DNA from: Opisthocomus hoazin
Lineage: Eukaryota > Chordata > Aves > Opisthocomiformes > Opisthocomidae
Reading direction: 5' to 3'
DNA length: 64,000 nucleotides
Assembly (NCBI RefSeq): GCF_030867145.1
Contig: NC_134428.1
Location: 21,927,537 to 21,991,536 of the forward strand
Positions 1 through 12,500 of the stretch are shown here, in pieces. The translations under genes were made by a program, and so were the position numbers. Every line of letters begins with the position of its first letter. Position 1 is the stretch's first letter. A model generated the notes under the pieces. That model did no database searches. It saw only the letters and a list, made by a program, of their open reading frames with translations, and was not told where the DNA came from.

Positions 1-2040
1 TTCATGAAGCACATGAAATATTCCTCTGCTGTAAGCAGGAAACCTGTTTTTCATAAAATCCATTTGATCATTGCAATCAACTGGAAGCATTGCATCATTT
101 AGGCAAGTTACTGTAACATCGGTGGTTGCTCTGCTATAGTTAACTGAGAAGCAGAAAACAAATCTCCCCACTTAGAACCATCTTTGTCTTTCACCAGGAC
201 TAATACAATAACAGTTCTCATATCATGGGGTATATATCTCCTTGGAAAATCCCCAGCAAGCCTTTCTGTATTAAGGGCAATATATTTCTGCATACTTACA
301 GAAGTCTGCCTGAGTGATGCTAACGTTTTACCAGGGGGTGAGTCTGTTACGCTTGCACAGTCATTTGATAATGGCTTCTCTGATGAGGCACAGTGGTAAA
401 ATCTTTGAGAAAAGTGTATTTTTTAAAATGTTGATGTAACATAGATTTTTCTTCATTCTTTAATTTTTTGTTCTTAGGGTTTGGGAGGATTTAGGGGAGG
501 AATTGAAGCAGAAGTGTCCTCAAAATTAATTTCTACTTTGTATTGTGTTTGGAAGCTCTTTCCTCTGACAAAGACCTGTCTATCTTTGGACAACACGATG
601 TCCCAGGCCTGCCAAGGAAGTGTTGAAACAGTTAAAGCAATCAGCAAGATCTAGATAAAGTAAATATGGTTTATCAGTGAATGCATGTGTAAGTCAAGTT
701 AAACAGTAATATGTCTGGCTTACAGGAAACAGCCAAACCAGTGAAAACAAATCTGGTGAATGCACAAAGACCAGGACCAGCAGGCTCCTGGCCAAGTCAC
801 ATCCGTTTCTGAGGGATGGCCAGCGAAGCAGTGGAAAGAACTAGGAATTGGAGGCAGCCCTTACGAGCAAATTTTATGGAGTTAAGACACAGAGGATCTA
901 ATTCTCTTCTAGAAGACTCATTACCATGATTTTGTTACACATTATTTATGGGCTGTTATGATAGGCCTAGCAGGTCATAATTGGCTGAAGCTAGAGGATT
1001 AGTCACATTTGTCCCATTCAGAGGAATGATCTGTACAGTTACAGTAATGACTTCATTCCCGGAGAATCCACACACTAGGCAGGGACTGTCTGTCTTGGGG
1101 TACGGCGGGATTGACCCTTTCTGGTTCTGAGAACCATGCAAAGGAACTTGGTTTTGTTCATGAGGTAACAAAGTGACTTTTCCTCATGTCAAAGCAGCTG
1201 TTTGACTTGTGTCTTGTTGCTGTCACGATGGTTTCACCTTTCCTTCCCTTTCCTTGAATTGGGAGTTAGTTTTCCCTAGCACTATTTTTCTGCAGGGAAA
1301 ATGCCTTTTTTAAACTAGTCTGTGCATCAGAGCTGGCTGCTGCAGAACTGCAACAGCAAGACAGGCCCAGCTCTTCCACTGAAGGTTTTTTAACACCCGT
1401 TCTGAGATGAGCAACAGTTTAAGCTGAGGAAGGGCCTTATGGGTAGCACTCCTAACTACGCCTTTCTATGTACATAGCAAAACCCAAACAATTTTTCACA
1501 GATGATGAATCAGAAGGGAGCACTATAATGGTTTTATCTGCCTTTTGGGACAGCACAAGCTGCTAACTCTTCAGTTAGAGCCTAGTGAATGTTGCTGTAT
1601 CTTCCTGAAAAATGGAAATCTGTTTTCAGGATTTCCAGTGATCAGGAATCCACCACACTGTTGGCTGACCACTCTCAAGCTCCTTAATTGCCATCATTGG
1701 TAAAGAATGGACATTAATTCTTGAATAAATTTGTATTATGGTGAATTGTAGCGTTTGGGTCATATTGGAGTTTTACCTGCTTGACTAAAGAGGAAAGTAT
1801 GTGGCCATGGGACAATTATAGACTGTGATTTGGAAAATATTGCCTTGGAGTGAAGGATGCCAGCAGAAGGTTAAGGGGTAACTTAATCTGGTGTGCAGTT
1901 CTTTTTAAAAAACCTTTCCAATTTTACAAGGATCCTTCTTAGTTTGTGTCAGGACCAGCTCGATATACTGGGGTTAACTGGTATGTGAAATTCAGGTCCA
2001 GGAGAACCTCACACCTGCCTTTTGATATTCCCTGTTTATA
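1..2040. other. Intergenic, no gene recognised
   Basis: This stretch lies downstream of the CYP3A gene. Short open frames exist on both strands, for example 108-293 minus and 184-399 plus over the same bases, and 956-1171 minus. None matches a protein family I recognise, and none carries convincing splice sites. No second CYP3A copy is visible: I found no heme-loop or I-helix motif on either strand. Confidence 0.6.
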
Positions 2041-2418
2041 CAGAATCATTAAGGTTGGAAAAGACCTCTGAGATCACCAAGTCCAACCATCAACATACCA
2101 CCACCATGCTTGCTAAACCATGTCCAGAAGTACTATATCTACATGTTTTTTGAATGCCTCCAGGCATGGTGACTCTACCATTTCCCTGGGCAGCCTGTTC
2201 CAATGCCTGACCACTCTTTCAATAAAGAAATTTTTCCTAATATCCAATCTAAACCTCCCCTGACACAACTTGAGGCCATTTCATCTCATCCTATTGCTAG
2301 TTACTTGGGAGAAGAGACCAACACCTGCCTCACTACCTTTCAAGTAGTTGTAGAGAGCAATAAGGTCTCCCATCAGCTTCCTCTTCTCCAGACTAAACAA
2401 ATCCCAGTTGCCTCAGCT
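2041..2418 (-). mobile_element. CR1: CR1 LINE, 3' end fragment
   Basis: On the plus strand the element begins with the reverse complement of the CR1 tail (AGAATCATTAAGGTTGGAAA) and continues through the usual 3' UTR landmarks. These are the 'gtccaacca' block, 'cctgggcagcctgttccaa' and 'cttctccagact'. It therefore lies in minus orientation with its 3' end at 2041. It is 5'-truncated, as most CR1 copies are, and so diverged that no reverse-transcriptase frame remains. It lies about 0.9 kb beyond the predicted end of the CYP3A transcript. Confidence 0.93.
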
Positions 2419-2950
2419 GGTAATGATGATCAGGGATGGCAGAAGTCTATCAGAGACTTATGATCAGGGGTGGTATAATTCTTTTGGTCATATCATCACG
2501 CTGATGGCAGGACCAGCCCATAGGGCACAAGCTCTGGAGCAGTTCAAGAGCAAAGCAGCCGCAGCAGACTGACACCCCATCATGGGCAACACATAAACCC
2601 CATCCCTGGCTCTGGGAGGAGGCAAGAATCAGCTACAAGCTGTGTCCAGACAATTTCTCCAGGAGCAGTGGCCCTCCTGCGTTGTCACCACCTCCTGTGA
2701 GCTGCTTCTGCTGCTCTCTGCAATCCATCCTCCAGTGCGGAAGAGGGTTGGCTAGTGCTGAACTGAAGGCAACCTCTTAATCAAACTAAGAGATGGGAGT
2801 TATAGTGTTTGTAAAATACTGTACAAATGGGAGGGTTTGATCGCGTTAAATGAAGGATCAGATTCATTAAATTAAGTGGGAAGCAATGTACATGGATAAT
2901 TTCAAGGGTTGAGGCTGAATACGGTTTTTAAATAGGAAGTGATCAGCCGC
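2419..2950. other. Intergenic spacer between CR1 and CYP3A 3' end
   Basis: No gene or clear repeat is seen. The segment separates the CR1 fragment from the predicted polyadenylation region of CYP3A. Confidence 0.55.
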
Positions 2951-2987
2951 TATACACAACACAGAGCTGCTCTCAAACATTTTTAAT
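2951..2987 (-). other. Candidate polyadenylation signal of CYP3A
   Basis: Read on the minus strand, ATTAAA lies at 2987-2982 and is followed by a GU-rich stretch at 2966-2951 (TGTGTTGTGTATA). This is the expected order of a poly(A) signal, cleavage site and downstream element. Cleavage would fall near 2970 and give a 3' UTR of about 530 nt after the stop codon at 3501. A second ATTAAA at 3016-3011 is an alternative. No AATAAA was seen in this interval. Confidence 0.4.
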
Positions 2988-3500
2988 GACAGTATTTGTA
3001 CACACTTTAGTTTAATTAACACATGGCACAAGAGAGGTTTGGTAACTAGGATATAGTCTCAAACCAGTCAGCTCAATTATAAGACAGGAAATTTCAAGCA
3101 TCAACACACCAAGCAGAACATCACCTGTCCCTGCCCAGCAAGGTCTGGCAAGCTGAATTTCCATCTGGAAACGGATGGTTGTTTCTCTGGGATGTGACAG
3201 CAATTCCTTCTCCCCAGATTGAGAAGTCCCCTTAGAAGTGGATGATTAGCTTCTCATTTGGATTAATTTCTTGTTTTCTGCAGTCAAAATTAAGGGGACT
3301 GTATATTGTCACTGCCCAGTGATCCACATTACATTTCTGACAGCTATGTTTACTAGTAAATATGTAGTAATTGCTTCCAGCATTAACAAGAGCTGCTCTT
3401 CTGTGCCTGTACATGTAGGACAGACTTCCTGCAATGCGTGATCCCGTTGTTAGCACAGCACTCATTAGATGCTGGAGAACTTTGCAGTTGCAGCTGGGTT

Positions 3501-3599
3501 TTACGCCTCTGCAGGTGCAGTGTTGCTCCGGGGGACTAACTTCAGAATAATCGGTTTCTTTGGTGTTAAGAGTCCCTGTGAACTCAGCTTGAGAGGGAT
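3501..3599 (-). CDS. CYP3A: CYP3A exon 13 (residues 479-510 and stop)
   Basis: The exon starts after TTGCAG with [19 protein letters not shown] and ends NTAPAEA before TAA at 3503-3501. It corresponds to IPLKLSLGGLLQPEKPVVL in human CYP3A4 and includes substrate-recognition site 6. The last few residues are not conserved, as is usual in the family. Confidence 0.96.
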   Translation of the reverse strand: MPLKLSSQGLLTPKKPIILKLVPRSNTAPAEA

Positions 3600-6500
3600 C
3601 TGCAACAACAAGAGGAAAAGCACATTTGGAGACAGACAAATAAGTAGAGATTAAAGGAAAGGATCTTGGCCATGGTTTGGTCCTAACTTCTTCCATACTG
3701 CTTGCAAGTGCAAAGCAACTGGTGTTGGTGCCCACGGTGAGAAACCAGGCACCTGGCTCTTCATGTGAGAGTTTCAAGATGTAACCTGCTCCTCACCTGA
3801 GTTTCTTTGCAGGTCTGGAAGGTGAAATGTTGCAACAGCATGGTGATGGCAATTTTCAGAGACAGGAGAGCAAACCGCATCCCAATGCAGTTCCTGGGAC
3901 CGGCTCCAAAGGGCAGGTACACATACGGGTTTATGGCCTCTTTGTTTTCCTTGCTGAACCTGGATAATGACATGGTTGGCGAACAGAATGAAGGCAGCAG
4001 GAAGTACATATCTATATTACTTTTCCAGAGATCTCTTTCTGGTGGTCTATGGAGACTTGATTAGTTTTTTGCTAAGGTATCTCAGCATACTCCAGCAATC
4101 GAGCACTGTGTCAGAGCCCTCATCCAGGATGGGGTGGGATCCCATTTCAATGTTTAGTTTAGCTCTGTTCATCCAGAGTAGAAGTTAGGAACAATGTCAA
4201 AATCTACACGCTCTCCCCAAATGACTGATATTTCCTATCTGTTGTGTTTAGTGAGAGAAACCATGGGTTATCTCTTGGGAGCAGCCTGTAGGTTCAGTCT
4301 TGCTGGGAATGAGAGATCGATACCAGTTGTAAAAATTACTAACTTGGGAAAAGCTATCACTTCCTTGAAAACAAAGAGGGAAGGCCACTCTGGAAGGATC
4401 AGCTCTGGTATGTTTTGTAGCAAAGTCTGTGTGATGGAAACAGGTTCACCAATGAAGATTATACAGAAAGATGGCTAGCAACTACAAAAAACTCCAATCA
4501 ACCCACTCTGTTAGCAAGCCCAAAAACTGTGTACAAGATACTGTATCAATGTTATTCTCCGAGCAAGATTATGTTGTTTGAAACCCCTGCTGTAACTGCA
4601 AAGCTCATTTTCTTCTTAAAACGACATTCCCATGAGCCTGCAATTTCTCATTGGTATTGTTGGTAAAAAGATAGGAAGAACACCATTAGGAAGCTAATCG
4701 GTGATTAATACTTAATTACTACGTGAGGAAAACGCAGCATGATCTCCCTTCCCTTTCATTACACTTTTTGTACCTTTCTGGTCTGAACTCTTCCGGGTTT
4801 GGCCAGTACTCGGGGTTGCGGTGCAGACTATAGGGTGGGATCATAACAACGGTTCCTTTGGGAATGGTGACTCCATTTATTTGTACGTCTTTCTTGCAGG
4901 CTCTCTCAAGCCGTCCTCCAAGGGGGAAGAGCCGAAGGGTTTCACTCACTGCCATGTCCAGATAGTCCAATTGCATCACCGCTTCGTACGTGAGAGGAGC
5001 CTGTGGAACGACAGGAGAACGGTGACCAGGTATGTTGGCATGAGGATTGGATTGTCCCAGAATGACTGCTGAGATCAGAGCGTCCCCAGCCCCTGCTGCC
5101 CCAGCTATGAGTCAGACTCACTGAAGAACAAAATGCAAGGTGGAACTTGTGTAATTGGTTTCATTTTCCATGCCCAAGTGATGGAAATGCCTGGAAATCC
5201 ACATCTACTTGTGTGTGGGTGCGGAGTGCGGCAAATGGTTTTGTGCAGTGGGGTGGCCTGTAAGGTTTCAGCTGCCAAAATAAAATCGCTACAGGGTGGA
5301 GTTTTCTCGGTGTGTGTGTCTCAGAGCTGTTGGAGGAACCCAAGAGGAGGGTGTTTAGGAGCTAAAGATTTTTTATTGTCTTGACTGAGCAACGACAGCA
5401 GGGTCCGAGGGTCTTCACCATCACTCAAGGTCCCCTTACCTTGTTGGGTAAAATGGTGTCGATTTCCTCCAGCAGTTTCTGCTGCACATCAGGATGCACA
5501 GCCAGTTCATACGCCAGGTAACCAAGCAAGTTGCTGGTGGGCTCGTATCCAGCAAAAATAAAGATGAATGCTTGCGTTATGACCTCTATGTCAGTCAGGG
5601 CTGTGAGGAGAGAGGACACGGGGAGGTGAGCAAAACTGGTGTTGGCTGATGGAAGGCAGGAACAGGTAGCAACAGGTGGGGTTGAGGCAGATTTGTTGTG
5701 GTGGTTTTCTGCTAACACATTTATAGCTACTCTGCTATCTGTGTGGAAAAAGTCATTTGATAGAGGAGTCGGATGACTGCCATGGCAGTCCTATTCCCTG
5801 GAAAAGGACCTGGGAGATTCCACTTAGTCCTGGTGCTGGCAACAAGGGACAAACTTCTGACCAGCTCCAGGCAGTCGAGATGGTGGTGAGCCATTGAGCC
5901 TTTCTCAGGGAAACAGCTCCCCATGTTCTCTTTGCTCCCACAGCCCCTGCTCCTGTGATGAATATTTGGATGTTGTTACATTTATATGAGTGATTTGCTT
6001 CATTGCTCCCATGACTGGTTGACTTCTGGGATTCAATCATCAGCTGCAGAAAATCCACTCTGCCCTGAGAAGAAAAGCAGGAGAGTTTCTTTGGTGACAG
6101 GTCCCTCGGGGGGCCTCAGAGAAGCAAATTTCACAGCCTAAGCAAAATTTTTGAACTGAAAGCATCCCCAAAATATATGTGAGTTCCTTGTCGTAAAACA
6201 CAACTCTTGCATTTTATTTTGGAAACCTATCTGTCCTTTTCATGAAGCTACTGCATAGGAAAGCAGTGTCTCGAATGAATAATGGGAAAGGGACCCAAAC
6301 TCTAAAAGGGAGAATTTTATCAGGAAGCAGCTTCAATTTTTGAAAAGTAAGAAGGGACAGCACAACGCTGAAAGGTGATATTGCTGCTCTTGTGCTGCTT
6401 ATTCCGCCCTCTATTATCCTCTCCCTAATCTTCTATAGAGAGTCTCCTCTTTGACATATTACAAGTTCTGCGAACCCAAGCTTAATGCAGTTCTGCTGAG

Positions 6501-9500
6501 CCTTTATCTGGATTTAGCTTCAGATCATGGGTGTACAGAGTCCACTTGCTTCCCTGCCAGGACTGGTCAGATGAGGCTTTTCTGACAGTATTAAAATAGT
6601 GTTTACACTTCAGTAGATTCAGGGGTTTGAGTCATTCTGCTTTGACTTCACCTTTGATATCATCACTCTAGATTTCATTTAATTGTATTTTCTGTCACAA
6701 CTGCCAGCAAATTCATTTCATGCTCATTTACCTTGTAAGTCTCCTTTTCACGATCCTGCTTAATTTTGGAGATGGATCTTATGAAGAAATCTACAGCATC
6801 ACTGGGGAAGGCACTTACATTCATCTTGGCCAAAAGAGGAATAAATATTGGGAATACAACTGAAAAACAAATTGAAAATAAAATCACACACTGTAAACAA
6901 ACTCTGCCTCATATAAGATAGCTATGGTTGTTACTGAGCAACTAATGATGCTACTAAGAAATTATTTTCTTTCTTCATTTATTTACCTGGGAGAAGCCTA
7001 GGCCTTGCCTTTTTTCCTTTTTTCTTCCCTTGGGACAGTTTGTCTTGATGCAACCCTCTCCCAAGTACCTGTCAGCTGGGCACAACTGAGCTGGGTATAA
7101 TCTTTGCTTTAAGACATGACCAAAGCCGAAAGCACATGCCACTTTCTTTTTCTAAGGACAGCACTACAACAGGAATGTGGCTCAGAAGACAAGTATTTCA
7201 AATTCTGAACTCTTTTTCTTTTAGGCTGAGCTATTTGCTGCCACGCTGTGCTCATACAAACATTTTCGAGTCCTTTTCAGAGTACTTCCTTCCTCATAGA
7301 GACTTGATCTTGAGCTTGTGTATAGATTCAGAAAATCTGTAGCACCAGAACCTCCTCTATGCACAGATCACAACTTTCCCTGTGCTTTAGCTAGGTATCT
7401 AATCTTGATTTAAGGTTGCAAGTGATTTTAAGGTCCATCACCACTGCTGCTAAGCTATTGCACTGCTAGGAAATTGCATCTAATTACAGTCCCCACTCAG
7501 CACTCTCTTCCAGAAAATGCATTTCAGATAGCATCACTCTCCTCAAGCCTCACAGCTGAACTTGCTTTTCAACCCTAGAATCATTTTCCAGCACTTATAT
7601 GAACATCCCAGCCAACATCCAAATGTTTCTTGCACTGTGGACGCCAAAGGTGAGGGAAGCATTTACCTGTCTCCTTCCCAGAGTTTTAGCATGAAGCTAA
7701 CAATGAGAAAATGATGACACAAGAGCCATTAGGACTTCCATACTAGCTAGTGAGGTTATCTAAGCAATAGTCGAGTCATTAATCAATAGGATCTGCTTGC
7801 TGAAGTCCCATTTCAGTAGTACTCTGACACCTGAATGAAGCTTTCAAGTCATTTACATGCAAAGATGAAGAGTGGGTCAGAAAAGTCAAACTTGACCAGC
7901 TTCTGCATCTCTCTAACAAAGGGGTCTTTGGGGTTGTTCATGGAGTCGATGTTCACACCAAATGAAGTGCTGGTGATGATATCCATGCTGTAGCTTCCAA
8001 AGATGCTAAGAAAAGGTGGAAAAGATAGCCTGTGGTTAAATATTTGGACCAAGTGAATAGAGTCCTTTCTGATGCCTATGTGACATTCAAATATAAATTC
8101 TCATAAGACCTCCTGCCCTGGTTTTGAAAAGGAAATTTGCTATATGGTAATGGAAAAGCACTTGCAGTGAAAGGGATAGATTTTTAGAGTTTGGTTTCAA
8201 GACTGCACAGGCTTTGAAATTGGACAGTTTTTCCAAGGATTTTAAAACTGCGTGTAGCTACATCAGCAGGTGCGTGCAAGGACAGCATGAGGCTCTCGAG
8301 GATTTTAGTTTCTTGGCGAGGGGTGGTAACACAACCTGCTTCAAACATACCATGGAAATGGTCTTGTTCAACCCAGCACAGGTACCTATAATGGTGCAAA
8401 CTGTCCAAACCCTCTCCTTACGGGATTTTTGGTAGGGGAGATCTTTGCTAGTGTGTGACTGCTGGTGTGCAGCTGCCCTTTCTGCATCCCTGCTTTGAAA
8501 TTGGGGGTGAAATGCACAGGTTTTGGAGCCCATCTGGAGGGCACAGATGAGGATGACACACCTAGGGCCACACTACATCCTCCCTCCTCACTTCCCCCAG
8601 CAATGGGGGAAGCGATGGATGAGCATCCCACAGTGCTGGGTGTGGGACTGGGAGGTCAGCAAACCCTGTGCCCTGTGGTATAAGAAGGTGGTGCACAGAT
8701 ACCCAGGGTATATAGGGGGAAAACTGGGTTTTTCTAGTGGATTTGGGGTTATCTTGGATCTGTGGATTCACAAAGCTGTGCTGGAGCTTTTTTTGTTTCC
8801 TCCCCCATTCCCTTTAGAAGACGTCTCTGTAGATCTCTGCCTCTAGGAAGTTTCAGTAACATCCCAGCTTGAATTTTCCCTTTTGGCTTTCCAGCCTGGC
8901 TTTCAGCTAGCCCAGTTTCTCATTTCAGAGATCTGGTTTACCCAGCAAGTGATCTGTGTCGCTGGTAACGAACAAACCACAGCACTTGCTAACCAGGTTT
9001 ACTGCTTAGCCTGCTGTTCCTAGCACCTACTTACTCCTTTACAGAGAGAGCATTGTCCTTTTCCGCTCGCTTTTGAACATTTTTCACCAAAACTTCTCCA
9101 TAGTGTTTCATTGTAGGGAACATCTGTAACACAAACCACAGATGGTCGCTTAGGTATAGTCCATTTTACTCATTTAAGACAGGCTTATGAAGACTGCAGG
9201 GAATTTCATTAATATCTACAAATAAGATCTTTCTGCTAAGCTTTTATTTTAAGCCTTTTTTTGGTTCACGTTAGGCATAAGTTAAACAGACCAGCTTAGT
9301 TACCAGGTTCTCACTAAAGAAATTGGACCCCTGTGACAATCTCAACCTGGAATCACTGTCTGCTGACTTGCTGGTCTAGTTTGTACCCGCCTCTCTGTGT
9401 TTTACCTCCTTTAATTTCCCACTGGTGAAGGTTGGGGAAAGCACAGTACGAATCCTTTTCCACTGTTCGTCTTCAGCTAATGAGATGGCGTTTTTCAGCA

Positions 9501-12500
9501 CCCCTACAAGTTCAAAAGGCTGGAGGGGAAAAAGACAAGGTGTTAACCCCAGAAAAGATAGTGGTTTCCTTGCAAGAATGGGAATGTAGCACGTAGCCCT
9601 GCCCAGGCTATTTCAGGGGCACTACTACTGGCAGCAGGTTAAGGCCTGGCAAACAGCCTCTCTCAAGACCCACATATATAAATAAAGCCCTTTCCTGCAA
9701 TAAACCAGCTGTGAGATGTCATTTCCATATCCAGGACAAGTAACCCAACAAGCTCAACGTAGATGCACACCCACCCCAAACCGTGCCACCCAGAGCCTGC
9801 ATCCCAGCTGCTGGCACATGTGCTAGCTGGACCCTTATGGACTCCTGCATGCTCCCACAGACTCTAATTCATCCATATATATGTATATATGGGTGTGAGA
9901 GCAGCATTTGTCTGAGGTGCAGGTGAACAGCTTCCTCTGCCAGCCTGGCTGTGCCGTCCCCCGGCTGTAAGGCAGGGGAACAGTGACATATAGTGGCCAT
10001 TTACAGCAGTCCCTATAGCGCAGTCACTCGGCCCCTATGCAGCCCTGCTACATGCTTGACAGGCTTGTCTCCCCCTGTCCGCTGTTTTCTGGACTTTGTG
10101 GTACACCACGATGCTTCTGCTCTTACCCTCCGGTTGGTAAAGGTGGAGTAGCACTCTTTAACCAGCACATTTTTAATGATCTGGGGGTCCATGACAGCCA
10201 GCACAGGTTGCCTGCCATCATAAATCCTGGCAGGGGGAGAAGAGGAGACATTAAACAACCCCAGACAGTTGAAGTACAAGGCTCAGCTGATGTCCATGAA
10301 ACAAAATGCATTAAAAAAATGCTCCTCCATCACCAGCCTTGCTGCTCTGAAGATGCCTAAATACAGAAATGTAGAAAGTAGAGACAGAAAAGGACTCCCA
10401 GGCCTTCTTCCCTCTGGTTTTGAAAATTATAAAGGGGGCTAAACACCGTCCAAATTCACTGGGAAAGGAGCAGAGCTCAGTCCCTTCAAGGACCAGACAC
10501 TAAACGAAGCAAGAGTTTTCACTTTCTCCCCAGACTCTCTGTGTTTTTCCAGGCACTTAAACACATTACAGTATTAGAAGGAAACTTGTTCGACCCCTTT
10601 CAGGCTCTTGAACTGGGTGTCTGGAGACTCGGGCTGACAGCACTGAAATATCCTTGGAGATGAAACTCGATCCTTGTTTTTGTCTTTTTAAACTGCCAGC
10701 TCTGAATGCTTCCCTGGAACAGATGTAGATTAAGTGGATCTACGCACTTTCCCTGTTTATGTGAAGAGATACTTTCCAGACTCCATTTTTTAAAGTTTCT
10801 ATAGGGACCAATGGATGCATTATAGAGGATATACAATTTTGTAGCCCAAGTTATAACAGTGGTGATAAAAGCCATAGGAGATGTCCAGAGCAGAGCAACG
10901 ATAGCTGCGTGAGCTTCCAGCGCAGCAGGGAAGGACTAGTGGCACAAGGAAGTCGGCAGACTTTAGATCTGCTGCTTCTCTCAGTACTGGGAGTCAGTCA
11001 CGTTCCTGTGCTATTGGCAAACCAGAGGAACTCAACCTCCCAGTTCCAGATTCTCCCTTAAGTAAATAGTAGTTTTGCTGCTGGTTTTGTTAGGAGCAGG
11101 CCAGGGCCTTTTGTTATCAGCTTTAAAACAGCTTTCATAGTATAGGTCAAAGCAATTTCTGTATAGCGTGACAGCAGCACAGCCCTGCAGTCATCAGGCC
11201 TGAACGTAAGCCACCAGGAGGACCCTATCATCACTGTACTTGTTGTGCTGGGACCATCAGCAGTGCAGGCAGAGAAAAGGGAGCTTTCCTAATGCATTTT
11301 TTTTTCTCCCCTTTGTAGGGGTTCTAGTTTCAGCTTCAGAAGAGATCAGTGGTTCATACTCACCCCCAGACTTTCCCATATTTATGGAAACATTCATGGT
11401 CGAACTCCAAGAAACCCTGCGGAAAGCAATTTACAAATTATCTTAGAAAGGCTGCAGCAGAGGGGGTGATGTTAGCGATGGTGGGTTGCGAGGGGTGTCT
11501 GTAAACTTATGTTCAGAGCTGCCTTCTGAGTTCTCCTCCTCTCCAAAGTCATCATGAAGGGCAGCATGAATGTACATCACGCCTGTGAATGAGCTGTTTG
11601 CCAGGACGCGGGCAAAGGGCAGCTGTACATCAGCCACCCCCGGGTGCTCGTTTGGAGATGCTGTAAAGGCAGGGTCCCGTGATCTCTGTTACTGAGCCCT
11701 TATCCTGCACCAGCCTTTGGGCAATCTGTGCGTTAGAGCGAAGCTTGGCATTTGGAGATAACTTATCATCGCCGTGTATCTGTTTAGCTACAGCTGTATG
11801 AGCAAAGGCAGATATTTCTGGAGCCAGGAAGGCTTTCAGTCACTTACTTTGTGATATTCCAGGCACGTCCCGAAGAAAGGCAGAGGTCTTGGCCCAGGAA
11901 TACCCAACTTCTTGAACAAACCAAATGGCCAGGTCCCATATCTGTGGGATAGAAAGGGCAACCAAAGGCTACATCACCGTGGCACTGGGGCTGCAAGCTC
12001 TCCTAAACTCGGAGAGTGCAGCAGTGTCCCTTTGGCTCTGAGTAGAGGAGGCTGATCCAGGAGCTGGAAAAAAGCAGCCCAAAAGAAAATTCACCTGTAA
12101 AAATTACTTAATGAATGTGGTAAGGCTCACTGCTGCCACACAGAGCTTCGGAGAGATCACTTTGCTGTGAAAGCAGCTGTCTCCTGAAGGCATAGGTGCT
12201 CCGGTGGAAAAAGGACCTAAAGCCTTTAGCAAAAGTCAAGAGAGGAACGTATTATCAACCAAAGGAGAGGCAGAAAAGGGAGCTGGAAGAAGGAACACCA
12301 AGCTTACATGATTTTATTGAAGAGAAATCAAAGCATTGCCAGAAGTTATGTCCCAAACAGGGTTTTTGTCAAGCTGCACTGTAATTTCATTTACTGTTCT
12401 CCCTCTCCTTAGCCCAGCATTCACTCAGTGGCGTATCAGGAATTCTTGACTTGATGGTTTTCTCTTTAGATTTTATTGACAGCTTTGCAGATTTCTTTCC

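Noticed and set aside
1-3000. Possible second or decayed CYP3A copy downstream
   Set aside because: I looked for the heme loop, I-helix and ExxR motifs on both strands and found none.
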